Below, piece by piece: positions 1 to 8,185 of a stretch of DNA of 23,613 bases. The notes beneath the pieces are model-generated. The model saw only the letters and a program-made list of their open reading frames with translations. It did not search any database and was not told where the DNA came from. A program made the position numbers and the translations under genes. Each line of letters opens with the position of its first letter. Within the stretch, counting starts at the first letter, position 1. The DNA is from Bryobacterales bacterium (GTDB taxonomy: Bacteria > Acidobacteriota > Terriglobia > Bryobacterales > Bryobacteraceae), in contig DNFG01000404.1 in assembly GCA_003487005.1 (NCBI GenBank), forward strand, positions 3,218-26,830, read 5' to 3'.

Positions 1-150
1 CAGCGGCTGAAACAGATGATGGTTCGTCCGGTCGATCAAAGTGATCCGGACCGGCGCTTTCCGCAGCGAACGGGCTACGGCCAGTCCCCCAAAACCTCCC
101 CCCACAATCACCACGTGGGGTAGCGCGGACTGCTCGCTCTGTGCCTTCAT
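1..150 (-). CDS. Type II NADH dehydrogenase-like FAD oxidoreductase (N-terminal part only)
   Basis: Only the first 50 residues are inside the window; the gene continues past the left edge. The ATG is at 150 and has a strong Shine-Dalgarno GGAGGAG about 8 bases upstream. The peptide carries the Rossmann FAD-binding loop [17 protein letters not shown], then a beta strand ending in [13 protein letters not shown]. In type II NADH:quinone oxidoreductases (Ndh) that segment holds the acidic residue binding the FAD ribose, followed by the HHLFQPL signature. Such enzymes oxidise NADH and reduce membrane quinone without pumping protons. A related FAD-dependent pyridine nucleotide-disulfide oxidoreductase cannot be excluded because the NADH-binding and membrane-binding halves are not visible. 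Confidence 0.8.
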   Translation of the reverse strand, partial: MKAQSEQSALPHVVIVGGGFGGLAVARSLRKAPVRITLIDRTNHHLFQPL

Positions 151-238
151 CGGGAATGCTCCTCCAAGAGATATAGATGCGTGAAGAATGCCCGGAGTGG
201 CGGGAAGCGTACAGTTGCAGGGGGAAAGGGAAAGGAAT

Positions 239-314
<76 letters not shown>

Positions 315-335
315 ACACCTTGGGCGGGACATTTG

Positions 336-2207
336 TCAGTTTACCACAGCCTCCCGCGCATCGTCTTTCGCGGGCAGACGCGCGGCGGCAAGTTCCGCAA
401 TATCAAACAGTTGGGGCGCTCCTTCGGGCTTCAGCGCGGCGAAAGCGTCGCGAAACATCGTGTGGCAGAACGGGCACGCCGCCGCCACCACCGGCGCCCC
501 CGTCCCGATCAGTTCTTCCGCCCGTTCATGGCTGACCCGTTTGCCCTTCTCCTCGCCCAGGAAGACCAATCCGCCGCCCGCGCCGCAGCAAAACGACGTT
601 TCCCTGGATCGTGGAGGGTCAATCAGGTCGTGGACCGACGCCGCAACGGCCCTCGGCTCATCGTAAACCTGCTGATACCGCCCGAGATAGCACGGATCAT
701 GGTACGCCACCGTCTCGCGCGTCACCTCTGATGGCGGCAAAAGATGGCTGTGCCGCTCCAGAAACACGGAATGGTGCTCAATCTCGAACTCCACGCCGAA
801 TTCGCGCCAGTCGTGGCCGATCGTCCGGACGCAGTGCGGGCAGATCGAGATCAGCTTCTTCACCCCGGCCGATTGCATCTGCCCGATGTTGAACTCGGCA
901 AGCTGTTGAAAAGCCAGATCATTGCCCAGACGCCGGGCCGAGTCCCCCGTGCATTTCTCCTTTTTGAGAACCCCGAAGCTGATGTTCAGGTAGCGGAGAA
1001 CGCGCACGAGCGACTCCACGATCTCACGCCCGCGCGGGTCGAACGAACCCATGCAGCCGAGCCACAAACAGTACGACTGCGTCCCGTCAAAGAGCGGCAA
1101 CTGCGCCTTCTTAACGAATTTATCGCGTTCATAAGCGCCCAAACCGAGCGGATTGCCGTTCCGTTCGAGCCTCAGAAACAGTTCCCCGCCGTGTTCGTCC
1201 TCCCACTTCCCGGTGTTCACGGCGCCCCGGCGAAGCCCAAGAATGACCGGCAGATGCTCGATGCCTACCGGGCATTGATGCTCACAGGCGCCGCAAGTCG
1301 TGCACTGAAAGACCGCTTCCTCAGCGAGATGGACACCCAGCAAGGGCGCCTCGGCCGCCGCGCCATTCTCGTTCAGGAAGGAGCGGAGGCCCAGGGCGAT
1401 CTCCTTCGGATTGAGCAGTTTGCCGGTATTGTGCGCGGGACAGTGCTGCTGGCAGCGGCCACACTCCACGCAGGAAAACGCCTGCAGGGCCAGTCTCTGA
1501 GTGATATCGCGGCCGGTGTCGAGGCCGAAGTCGTCTTCGTCCCGGAGGGGCGGCAAATGGGCGAAGTCCTTCTGTTTCAACAGGACAGTCAACGGGCTCA
1601 GAATCAGATGGAGGTGCTTGGTGTGCGGCACCAATGGAAGAAAGACGAGCAGGGCGAGAGTATGCGCCCACCACAGTCCGCGAGCCTGAACTCCCTGAAA
1701 CTCAAGCAAATACGTGACCATCAGCGTCAGGATCAGCAGCGCAATCAGGCCCGACTCCCACGAGATCGCCTCGCCCAGCCACCGGGGGCGAACCAGAAAC
1801 CGCCGTACCGCCAATCCGGTGATCGAAACCGCCACCAGCAGCGCAAAAACCGCCGCGCAAGCAGCATAAAAGCGTCCAAACAAGCCATTCTGGAGGTCGA
1901 AAAGCCCGATTCCAAAGCCGTGAGCGACATGATTCAACGTGACCAGCGCGAAGGCCAGGAAGCCCCAGAACACAAAAGCATGCGCCAGACCCGGCAGCGG
2001 CCGGTGCCGGATCACCTTCGACTGGAGCAGCACTTCAGAGACAAAGCGGCCCACGCGAGGCCCCCAGGGAGCGGCCGTGAAGCCCGCGTCCGGGCGCGAA
2101 GCGCGGATCATCGCGACAACGCGGCCAAAACGCCTCCAGAACAGAATCAGGGACAGAATCAGAAGCGCGGCGAACAGCGCGATTTCAACTCCCGTGGGGC
2201 CGGTCAT
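336..2207 (-). CDS. Membrane-bound Fe-S oxidoreductase, EtfD/HdrD-like (NarI-like + 2x[4Fe-4S] + CCG domains)
   Basis: This 623-residue protein (from ATG 2207) has three parts. Residues about 6-215 are hydrophobic and His-rich with several membrane helices, like the cytochrome b NarI/gamma domain. Residues 246-256 and 302-312 carry two ferredoxin-type CxxCxxCxxxCP clusters. The C-terminal half has two CCG (cysteine-rich) repeats, with Cys419/456/459 and Cys506/540/541/578/581, including the CCGAGGG signature. This architecture is known from heterodisulfide reductase subunit D-like proteins and from EtfD, the ETF:menaquinone oxidoreductase. The likely job is to pass electrons from a soluble donor (ETF or similar) to membrane quinone; the donor is not in this window. 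A GTG at 2222 is an alternative start; neither start has a strong ribosome site. It is divergent from the decarboxylase gene. Confidence 0.85.
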   Translation of the reverse strand: MTGPTGVEIALFAALLILSLILFWRRFGRVVAMIRASRPDAGFTAAPWGPRVGRFVSEVLLQSKVIRHRPLPGLAHAFVFWGFLAFALVTLNHVAHGFGIGLFDLQNGLFGRFYAACAAVFALLVAVSITGLAVRRFLVRPRWLGEAISWESGLIALLILTLMVTYLLEFQGVQARGLWWAHTLALLVFLPLVPHTKHLHLILSPLTVLLKQKDFAHLPPLRDEDDFGLDTGRDITQRLALQAFSCVECGRCQQHCPAHNTGKLLNPKEIALGLRSFLNENGAAAEAPLLGVHLAEEAVFQCTTCGACEHQCPVGIEHLPVILGLRRGAVNTGKWEDEHGGELFLRLERNGNPLGLGAYERDKFVKKAQLPLFDGTQSYCLWLGCMGSFDPRGREIVESLVRVLRYLNISFGVLKKEKCTGDSARRLGNDLAFQQLAEFNIGQMQSAGVKKLISICPHCVRTIGHDWREFGVEFEIEHHSVFLERHSHLLPPSEVTRETVAYHDPCYLGRYQQVYDEPRAVAASVHDLIDPPRSRETSFCCGAGGGLVFLGEEKGKRVSHERAEELIGTGAPVVAAACPFCHTMFRDAFAALKPEGAPQLFDIAELAAARLPAKDDAREAVVN

Positions 2208-2249
2208 AGCGGTTGTTTCCACACTCTATCACGCGCCCTTTACAATAAC

Positions 2250-2259
2250 GGAGGAGGAA
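2250..2259 (+). promoter_or_regulatory. Strong Shine-Dalgarno fixing a TTG start
   Basis: GGAGGAGGAA lies about 8 bases before TTG 2266. The open frame runs further upstream, but only this start sits right behind a ribosome site and directly before the conserved nucleotide-binding strand of the decarboxylase. Confidence 0.75.
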
Positions 2260-2265
2260 TCAACT

Positions 2266-3204
2266 TTGCATTATCTGGTTGCGGGCGCGGCGGGGTTCAT
2301 CGGATCACATCTGTGCGAACGGCTTCTGAACGACGGTCACACCGTGACGGGCGTCGATAACTATTTGACGGGAAAGGCCGAAAACCTCGAAGCGCTCGCT
2401 GGCCGGACCGGCTTCGAGTTTGTCGAGCACGACATCACCCGGCCGCTCCCCTCCCTGCCGGCGCCGGACGTTGTCATGAATCTCGCGTCGCCCGCAAGCC
2501 CCCGCGATTATCTGGCCTTCCCGGTGGAGACGCTGCGCGTGGGCAGCGAAGGGACCCGCCATCTGCTTGAATCTGCCGCCGAGAGCGGCGCGCGGTTCCT
2601 GCTCGCCTCCACCTCGGAATGTTACGGCGACCCGCTCGAACATCCGCAGCGCGAAAGCTACTGGGGTCATGTCAATCCCGTCGGCCCGCGGTCTTGCTAT
2701 GACGAGGCGAAGCGCTATGCCGAGGCGATCACCATGGCGTTCCACCGCGCGCATGGACTGCGAACCAATATCGCCCGCATTTTCAACACGTTCGGCCCGC
2801 GGATGAAGCTGGACGACGGCCGCGTGGTGCCGGCCTTCCTGAGCCAGGCGCTCCGCGGAGAGCCCGTCACGGTGTTCGGAACGGGGCTGCAGACCCGCAG
2901 TTTCTGCTACGTGACCGATCTGGTCGACGGTCTCGTCCGGTTGAGCCGGAGCGAGGAGAGGCTCCCCGTGAACCTCGGCAACCCCGTCGAGATGACCATG
3001 CTCGAGTTCGCCGAGCGGATCAAGGCGCTGACCGGGTCCGCGTCGGAGATCACCTTCCTGCCGCTGCCCGAGGACGATCCGCAGCGCCGCCGCCCGGATA
3101 TCACGAAGGCGAGGGAAGTCCTGGGCTGGGCGCCGCGCGTCCCCCTCGAAGAGGGTCTTCGGGAGACCGTCGAGTACTTCCGGACACGCGCAACCGGACA
3201 GTAG
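2266..3204 (+). CDS. UDP-glucuronate decarboxylase (UDP-xylose synthase), SDR family
   Basis: This 312-residue extended short-chain dehydrogenase converts UDP-glucuronate to UDP-xylose in the cytoplasm, supplying xylose (or its derivatives) for surface glycans. The NAD-binding glycine motif GAAGFIG is at residues 7-13. The middle holds the decarboxylase-typical stretch [11 protein letters not shown], then [20 protein letters not shown] with the catalytic YxxxK (Tyr145, Lys149). [10 protein letters not shown] and [14 protein letters not shown] follow. SCYDEAKR and RSFCYV are hallmarks of UXS rather than of epimerases or dTDP-glucose dehydratases. The length fits the family. The start is TTG, chosen from the strong ribosome site; the extra upstream open frame lies opposite the Fe-S gene and has no family similarity. 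No partner glycan gene is adjacent. Confidence 0.9.
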   Translation: MHYLVAGAAGFIGSHLCERLLNDGHTVTGVDNYLTGKAENLEALAGRTGFEFVEHDITRPLPSLPAPDVVMNLASPASPRDYLAFPVETLRVGSEGTRHLLESAAESGARFLLASTSECYGDPLEHPQRESYWGHVNPVGPRSCYDEAKRYAEAITMAFHRAHGLRTNIARIFNTFGPRMKLDDGRVVPAFLSQALRGEPVTVFGTGLQTRSFCYVTDLVDGLVRLSRSEERLPVNLGNPVEMTMLEFAERIKALTGSASEITFLPLPEDDPQRRRPDITKAREVLGWAPRVPLEEGLRETVEYFRTRATGQ

Positions 3205-3440
3205 GACTCCCCCCGATCCCCACCGCCCCATTGGATGAAGGGCGAACGTTGACGGGCTTTCTGGATTTTTTTACAGTTCCGGTAAAGTGTTCAGGCTCAG
3301 CGGGTTGCTCGCGGAAAACCGCGCGCCTGCGGGCCCGTTGCTCCGGGTTGGCTGGAATCGGCATGCCACCATAGTGGCGGATGAGGAATCAGCCCCAAGG
3401 CCGGTCAAACCACTGGACGGCCAGGGGCGGTGTCTTTGGA
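3205..3440. other. Gene-free gap between convergent genes, several weak hairpins
   Basis: This 236-base gap separates two convergent stops. It holds a T7 run at 3266-3272 with no convincing stem before it. Short GC hairpins are visible: CGCGG-AAAA-CCGCG, GCCAC-CATA-GTGGC, and GGCCG...CGGCC near 3408-3430. These could terminate transcription from both sides. I found no recognisable riboswitch, 4.5S, RNase P or tmRNA signature and no convincing small ORF. Confidence 0.4.
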
Positions 3441-4358
3441 CTACGGGCGGCCGGCGGGCGGGGGCACTGGCGCCGGCGCCGGTTCGGGCTCTTCGGCGCC
3501 AAAGTAGGTCTCGTCGATCACGATCGCGGTCTTGGCACGGATCGCTTCCGCGGTGGCGCGTGCCTTCTCCGGCTTCTGCTGGCGTTCAATCTCCCCGCGC
3601 ATCTCATCAAAAGACTTCGCCCCACGCGACTCCACCAGAATCAGGTGGTAGCCAAACTGGCTCTTCACAGGTTCGGAAACCTGGCCGACCGGCAGCGAAA
3701 AGACCGCTTCGTCGAAGACCGGCACCATCCGTCCGCGGCCGAACTCGCCCAGGCTGCCCCCCTCTTCGCCGGACCCGGTGTCGTCAGACTCGGCCTTGGC
3801 GACGGCGGCGAACTCTTCGCCCGCAAGGAGGCGTTTCCGGACTTCCTGGGTCTTCGCGAGCGCCTCTTCGTCGGTCCGGTCGGGCTGCCCTTCACGCAGG
3901 GGAACCCGCGAACCCTGGAAGCGGATCAGAATGTGGCGAGCCTTGGCCGACTCATATTCGGTCTTGTGCTCCTCGTAGTAGGCGCGAACCTCGGCTTCGG
4001 CGGGGGTAGACTCCTTCAGCAGGTCCTGGAACAGCGAGTTGGCGAGCAGGTTCTCCTCGGTCAGCTTGAGCTGGCGTTGGACATCGGCCCGGTCGGCGAT
4101 CTTGCGGCGGCGGGCTTCCTGGGCCAAAGCCTTGATTTCACTCAAGTTCTCAGCGAAGCGGCGGCGGGCCTGGGGGGACGCGAGTTCCTGGCGGGCCTTT
4201 TCGGGCATCGCGGCGATCAGCGCCTCGAACTCCGAGCGCGTCATTTTTTCATCGCCCACGGAGAAAACCACGGGGTCCGCCGCAGCGGGCTCCGGGGCCG
4301 GGGCGGGAGCCTGCGCCCACAGGGCGCCACAAAGCAACGACAATAGAAAGGTTCGCAC
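3441..4358 (-). CDS. Secreted parvulin-type peptidyl-prolyl cis-trans isomerase (PpiC/SurA/PrsA-like)
   Basis: From GTG 4358 the product is 305 residues. It begins with a signal peptide (VRTFLLSLLCGALWAQ), so it acts in the periplasm or is exported. Residues about 28-125 resemble the helical SurA_N/PrsA chaperone region. Residues about 137-244 form a rotamase domain: ARHILIRF at its start, then GEEGGSLGEFGRGRMVPVFDEAVF and GQVSEPVKSQFGYHLILVE, which are classic parvulin segments. The C-terminus is a proline/alanine-rich tail. The role is folding of exported or outer-membrane proteins. The GTG start is chosen because the signal sequence begins there; the upstream 49 codons of open frame overlap the divergent ABC gene and look non-coding. 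The two divergent start codons are only 6 bases apart. Confidence 0.88.
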   Translation of the reverse strand: MRTFLLSLLCGALWAQAPAPAPEPAAADPVVFSVGDEKMTRSEFEALIAAMPEKARQELASPQARRRFAENLSEIKALAQEARRRKIADRADVQRQLKLTEENLLANSLFQDLLKESTPAEAEVRAYYEEHKTEYESAKARHILIRFQGSRVPLREGQPDRTDEEALAKTQEVRKRLLAGEEFAAVAKAESDDTGSGEEGGSLGEFGRGRMVPVFDEAVFSLPVGQVSEPVKSQFGYHLILVESRGAKSFDEMRGEIERQQKPEKARATAEAIRAKTAIVIDETYFGAEEPEPAPAPVPPPAGRP

Positions 4359-4364
4359 TCTCTC

Positions 4365-6239
4365 ATGGTAACCCGCCACGGATCGTTTTCCGAGCGCACA
4401 TCGCGCCGTCACAGCCGGAGCCCGCAGGCCCCGGTCACCAAGAGCGCCAACTGGTCCGCCGTGTGGCCGGACGTCAAGGATCTGATCCGGCCCAGGCGCG
4501 CGCAACTCCTGCTGGGGCTGGTCCTCATCATCATCAGCCGCGTCGCGGGCCTGGTGTTACCCGCGTCGACCAAGTTCCTGATTGACGACGTCCTGGCGAA
4601 CCGGCGCGTGGAACTGCTGGCCCCGCTGATCCTGGCTGTCCTGGGAGCGACCGCCCTGCAGGGGATCACCGGCTTCTGGCTGACCCATTTGCTGTCGAAA
4701 TCGGCCCAGAAACTGATCGCGGAACTGCGCTGCAAAGTGCAAGCCCACGTCGGACGCCTGCCCGTCGTCTTCTTCGACACGAACAAGTCGGGGCAACTGG
4801 TTTCCCGCATCATGAACGACGTCGAAGGAGTCCGGAACCTCGTCGGAACGGGGCTGGTCGAGTTCGTTGGAGGGTTGTTGACGGCCGTTCTATCGTTCGT
4901 GGTGCTGATGGGCATCAGTCCGAAACTGACGCTGATGGCGCTGGCCGTGGTGTCGGTGTTCACGCTGGTCCTGCGCTATGCATTCAACACGTTGCGGCCG
5001 ATCTTCCGCGAACGCGGCAAGATCACGGCGGAGGTGACCGGGCGATTGACCGAGACCCTCGGCGGGATCCGGGTCGTCAAGGGCTACCACGCCGAGGAGC
5101 GCGAGGAACGCGTGTTCGCCGCCGGCGCCCAGCGGATTCTGAACAACGTGATGCAGTCGTTGACCGGCGTGGCGCTGCTCAGCCTGTCGGCGACCGTGCT
5201 GTTGGGCATCGTCGGCGCGCTGGTCATGTACATGGGCGGCAGACAAATCCTCGATGGAACGCTGACGCTCGGCGGATTTGTCACCTTCACGGCCTTCATG
5301 GCCTTCCTGGTCGCGCCCGTGTTTCAGGTCGTCGGGATCGGGACCCAGTTGACCGAGGCGATCGCGGGGCTGGAGCGGACGCGCGAGATCCTGGACGAAG
5401 CGGCCGAGGACGCTGACCCGGAGCGGACGGCCACGCTGCCCGCGCTGACGGGTGAAGTCCGCTTCGAGGGGGTCGAGTTCGAGTACGAGGAAGGAAAGCC
5501 GGTGCTGCGCGGCATCTCGTTCGAAGCGGCGCCGGGGACCGTCACGGCGCTCGTCGGCTCGTCCGGGTCGGGCAAATCGACGACGATTGGCCTGATCGCG
5601 GCGTTCCACAAGCCGAAGGCGGGCCGGGTGGTGGTGGACGGCGTGGATCTGACGCGCGTCCGGCTTGAAAGCTACCGGACACAAATCGGCGTCGTCCTGC
5701 AGGAGACCTTCCTTTTTGACGGCACGATTCGCGAAAACGTGGCTTTCGCGCGGCCGGAGGCGACCGAAGCCCAGATCATGGAAGCGTGCCGGATCGCGCG
5801 CGTGGACGAGTTCGTCGAGCGGTTTCCCGAGGGCTACGAGACGGTGGTCGGCGAGCGCGGCGTCAAGCTGTCAGGCGGGCAGAAGCAGCGGGTCTCCATC
5901 GCGCGGGCGATTCTGGCCGACCCGCGGATTTTGATTCTGGACGAAGCGACCTCGAGCCTGGATAGCGAGACCGAGGCGATGATTCAGGAAGGTCTGGCGT
6001 ATCTGATGCGGGGGCGGACGACGTTTGTGATCGCCCACAGATTGTCCACAATCCGCCGTTCGGACCAGATTCTGGTCATGGAAGGCGGCGAAATCGTCGA
6101 GCGGGGCACGCACGAAGCGCTGTACGCGCTGCAAGGCCGTTATCACGAGTTGTACACGCGTCAGCACGGACTGGAACGGAATCTGTTTCTGGCCCCCGGC
6201 GAGGGCGATTCGGCGGAGGAGGCCGGGGAGAAGTCGTGA
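4365..6239 (+). CDS. ABC exporter, fused TM-ATPase half-transporter (MsbA/lipid or drug exporter type)
   Basis: This 624-residue protein is a type IV ABC exporter subunit that should work as a homodimer in the inner membrane. Residues about 45-330 form the six-helix transmembrane domain. The nucleotide-binding domain has Walker A GSSGSGKST near 398-406, the Q-loop Gln446, the signature LSGGQKQR at 502-509, Walker B ILILDEATS with Glu527, and the H-loop His558. All catalytic elements look intact. The substrate cannot be read from sequence; MsbA-like lipid export and multidrug export are both possible. The first about 30 residues are Ser/Arg-rich and unlike the family, so a GTG at 4461 is an alternative start. 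The stop overlaps the next gene by GTGA, showing translational coupling. Confidence 0.9.
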   Translation: MVTRHGSFSERTSRRHSRSPQAPVTKSANWSAVWPDVKDLIRPRRAQLLLGLVLIIISRVAGLVLPASTKFLIDDVLANRRVELLAPLILAVLGATALQGITGFWLTHLLSKSAQKLIAELRCKVQAHVGRLPVVFFDTNKSGQLVSRIMNDVEGVRNLVGTGLVEFVGGLLTAVLSFVVLMGISPKLTLMALAVVSVFTLVLRYAFNTLRPIFRERGKITAEVTGRLTETLGGIRVVKGYHAEEREERVFAAGAQRILNNVMQSLTGVALLSLSATVLLGIVGALVMYMGGRQILDGTLTLGGFVTFTAFMAFLVAPVFQVVGIGTQLTEAIAGLERTREILDEAAEDADPERTATLPALTGEVRFEGVEFEYEEGKPVLRGISFEAAPGTVTALVGSSGSGKSTTIGLIAAFHKPKAGRVVVDGVDLTRVRLESYRTQIGVVLQETFLFDGTIRENVAFARPEATEAQIMEACRIARVDEFVERFPEGYETVVGERGVKLSGGQKQRVSIARAILADPRILILDEATSSLDSETEAMIQEGLAYLMRGRTTFVIAHRLSTIRRSDQILVMEGGEIVERGTHEALYALQGRYHELYTRQHGLERNLFLAPGEGDSAEEAGEKS

Positions 6240-6775
6240 CCGCGCGTCCAAGAAGCCGGTATCTGACACTGGCGCTGTTCCTGGGCGGCGTGATCTTCGC
6301 GGGATTCGCGGTGCAGCGCTTGCTGGAGATGAAGCTGTCGGACGGGTTGGAAGAGGCGGCATTCACCGAGGCGGGCAACGTCGAGGCCGAACTGCGGGCG
6401 GGTTTCAACGAAGCGGCGGCGGAGCCCCGGGTGGTCGTCCTGCTGAGCGCGGGTTCGCTGTCATCGGAGCAGGATGTTCTCGCGCTGCGCCGGGCTTTGC
6501 GGGAGGACCGGAAGGCGGCCGTGCGCATTCTCGCGGTTTGGCGCGGGTCGAAGCCGCTGAGAGCGCACACGACGGCCTTTGGCGACGGGCGTGTCCGGCA
6601 TTACTGGGACCCGGAAGGCGTGGTACTGCGAGGAACGCTCGAAGGGACCGTCCTGGTCCACCGGGCGGGCGTCCGGTGGGAGGAAGGCGAAGCCATGCCG
6701 GCGGCGGCCGCGACCGGCGAACCGGCGCGGGCGTCGGCCGGGTTAATCCGAAGGGCCTTCCGCGGCGGGCTCTGA
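6236..6775 (+). CDS. Membrane-anchored, cysteine-free protein coupled to the ABC exporter
   Basis: The GTG start overlaps the stop of the ABC gene (GTGA), so the two are almost certainly co-translated. The 179-residue product has one N-terminal membrane segment (TLALFLGGVIFAGFAVQ) and then a domain likely outside the cytoplasm. Residues about 63-135 (VVVLLSAGSLSSEQDVLALR, ILAVWRGSKPL, RHYWDPEGVVLRG) resemble in layout the thioredoxin-like domains with a VWxP...YWDP pattern seen in some envelope proteins. There is no cysteine at all, so it cannot be a thiol redox enzyme. The last 11 codons overlap the convergent YkgJ-type gene. I do not recognise a named family. An accessory or regulatory partner of the exporter is an inference from coupling only. 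Confidence 0.7.
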   Translation: MTARPRSRYLTLALFLGGVIFAGFAVQRLLEMKLSDGLEEAAFTEAGNVEAELRAGFNEAAAEPRVVVLLSAGSLSSEQDVLALRRALREDRKAAVRILAVWRGSKPLRAHTTAFGDGRVRHYWDPEGVVLRGTLEGTVLVHRAGVRWEEGEAMPAAAATGEPARASAGLIRRAFRGGL

Positions 6776-7525
6776 TTCAGGGATGTCGCGCCCGTCCAGA
6801 AATTCGAGAAAGCGCTTGAGCATCTCGGGCGCGGGCACGTGCGCTTCCGGAGCGGGATTGGCGGCCGCGAACTGGAGCGAGAGCACGAGCGGGACGAGGA
6901 CAAAGCGATGGTGGCCGTCACCCTCGCCGAAGCAGGAGAGCGAGTGGGAGGGCTTGGCGGGGAGGTGGACTCCCACGACTTCTAGGCTGGCGGGGTCCTG
7001 GCAGTGGACGGGGTCGGAGGTGACGAGGTACTCGCGGCAGGCCATCGGCCGGACTTCGTGAATCGAGCAGGATTCGTCCTCGAGAAAGGGGCAGGGAATG
7101 CCGAGGGAAAAGTAATCGATGCCGAGGCGCACGCGGTCACTGCGTTCGCCGATGAGATGCAGTTGCTCGATTCGGGGGCGGATGCCGGCCGCTTCGATCT
7201 GAAGGACGGCATCGCGGAAGCGCAGCAGGACGCGCGTGCGCCGGGGTTCGGGGAGGGAAAACACGAGCTCGCTCAGGGCGCGGGCTTCGTGTTCGGTGAT
7301 CGGGACGATCTGGCGGCAGCAGGCGCCGCAACCGGCGCGGCAACTGATGGAGTGGCCGTCGGCTTCGACCGCCTGGACGGCGATGTTGACCAGCGCGCTG
7401 CCGAGGCCGTGGAACACGGGCAGCATGTCCTCCACGGAGACGGGTCCGGCAGGCAGTTCGGCCTCGCCCTGAAGGGTGACGCCGCCGGCTTTGAGTTCGA
7501 AGCGGGCGATTCCGGATTCGGCCAT
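6743..7525 (-). CDS. YkgJ-family cysteine-cluster protein (putative Zn/Fe chelating)
   Basis: This 260-residue soluble protein has the YkgJ/CxxCxxCC pattern. Cys62, Cys66, Cys69 and Cys70 lie in CRAGCGACCRQ; Cys145, Cys153 and Cys163 lie in GIPCPFLEDESCSIHEVRPMACREY; Cys175 and Cys198 follow. The family is annotated as a putative zinc- or iron-chelating domain, and its biochemical role is generally unknown. An N-terminal region of about 55 residues precedes the cluster. The ATG at 7525 has an AGGG ribosome site. It is divergent from ruvA with a short gap, and its 3' end overlaps the preceding plus-strand gene by 33 bases. It may share the promoter region with ruvA, but no functional link is implied. 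Confidence 0.85.
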   Translation of the reverse strand: MAESGIARFELKAGGVTLQGEAELPAGPVSVEDMLPVFHGLGSALVNIAVQAVEADGHSISCRAGCGACCRQIVPITEHEARALSELVFSLPEPRRTRVLLRFRDAVLQIEAAGIRPRIEQLHLIGERSDRVRLGIDYFSLGIPCPFLEDESCSIHEVRPMACREYLVTSDPVHCQDPASLEVVGVHLPAKPSHSLSCFGEGDGHHRFVLVPLVLSLQFAAANPAPEAHVPAPEMLKRFLEFLDGRDIPESEPAAEGPSD

Positions 7526-7555
7526 TCCCTAGAGTCTGCCACATTGCGCGAAGAT

Positions 7556-7559
7556 GGAG
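7556..7559 (+). promoter_or_regulatory. Shine-Dalgarno deciding the ruvA start
   Basis: GGAG here is correctly placed, six bases, before ATG 7566. The upstream ATG at 7554 would overlap this element and has no ribosome site of its own. RuvA proteins usually begin MIA-LRG, which matches the 7566 start. Confidence 0.7.
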
Positions 7560-7565
7560 TCCAGA

Positions 7566-8171
7566 ATGATTGCGTTACTGCGAGGACGGCTCGAAGAAAA
7601 GCACCCGAACCAGGCGATTGTGCTCTGCGGGGGCGTCGGTTATGACGTCGTGATCTCGGTGACGACCTTCAGTTCGCTGCCGGGCGTGGGCGAAGACGTG
7701 TCGCTGCGCGTCCACACGCACGTGCGGGAGGATGCGCTGGTGCTGTATGGATTCGCGGCGCCGGAAGAGAAGGCGCTGTTCGAAAAGCTGATCACGGTGA
7801 CGGGCGTTGGTCCCAAACTCGCGATCACCATTCTGAGCGGCGTGCCCGCGGCGGAGTTGGCGGGGATCCTGCGGGTGGGCGAAGTGGGGCAGTTGACGCG
7901 GATTCCGGGGATCGGGAAGAAGACGGCGGAGCGGCTGATTCTGGAATTGCGGGACAAGATCGACTTCGGTGTAGCGCCTTCGGTGGCGGCGGGCGCGGGA
8001 ACGAAGCCGGGGCGGCCGCTGACGGAACTCGAGCGGGATTGCGTGAGCGCACTGGTGAACCTGGGGGGGAAGGCGGATGCGGCGGAAGTGGCCGTCCGGA
8101 AGGCGGCGGCCGAGGGCGGCTCCGGCGATTTCGAGGAACTGTTCCGCCGGGCGTTGAGCTTGATGCGGTAA
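7566..8171 (+). CDS. ruvA: Holliday junction DNA helicase subunit RuvA
   Basis: This 201-residue protein is the junction-binding tetramer subunit of the RuvAB branch-migration motor. It starts MIALLRGRLEEK, typical of the family's OB-fold domain (residues 1-62). Domain II has two helix-hairpin-helix motifs, TGVGPKLA near residues 79-86 and IPGIGKKTAERLILELRDK near 113-131. After an Ala/Gly linker (about 135-150), the C-terminal domain III (SALVNLGGKADAAEVAVRKA) binds RuvB. Length is normal. The ruvB start is 14 bases downstream, so the two form an operon. No LexA-type box was seen in the short upstream region. ruvC is not in the window. Confidence 0.96.
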   Translation: MIALLRGRLEEKHPNQAIVLCGGVGYDVVISVTTFSSLPGVGEDVSLRVHTHVREDALVLYGFAAPEEKALFEKLITVTGVGPKLAITILSGVPAAELAGILRVGEVGQLTRIPGIGKKTAERLILELRDKIDFGVAPSVAAGAGTKPGRPLTELERDCVSALVNLGGKADAAEVAVRKAAAEGGSGDFEELFRRALSLMR

Positions 8172-8185
8172 TCTGAAGGTCGCTG

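Noticed and set aside
2241..2246. TACAAT as a -10 box for the decarboxylase gene
   Set aside because: A transcript from it would begin inside the ribosome site at 2250-2259, and there is no good -35 box at 16-18 bases.
744..2360. Long plus-strand open frame of 538 codons
   Set aside because: It lies opposite the Fe-S oxidoreductase gene, has an Arg/Gln/Pro-rich composition with no family features, and runs into the decarboxylase start. It is an antisense shadow caused by high GC.
3370..3440. c-di-GMP (GEMM) riboswitch-like CAAACC near 3408
   Set aside because: Only the CAAACC hexamer matches; the GACGCAAAGC core and the second stem are absent, and the sequence ends at a convergent stop.
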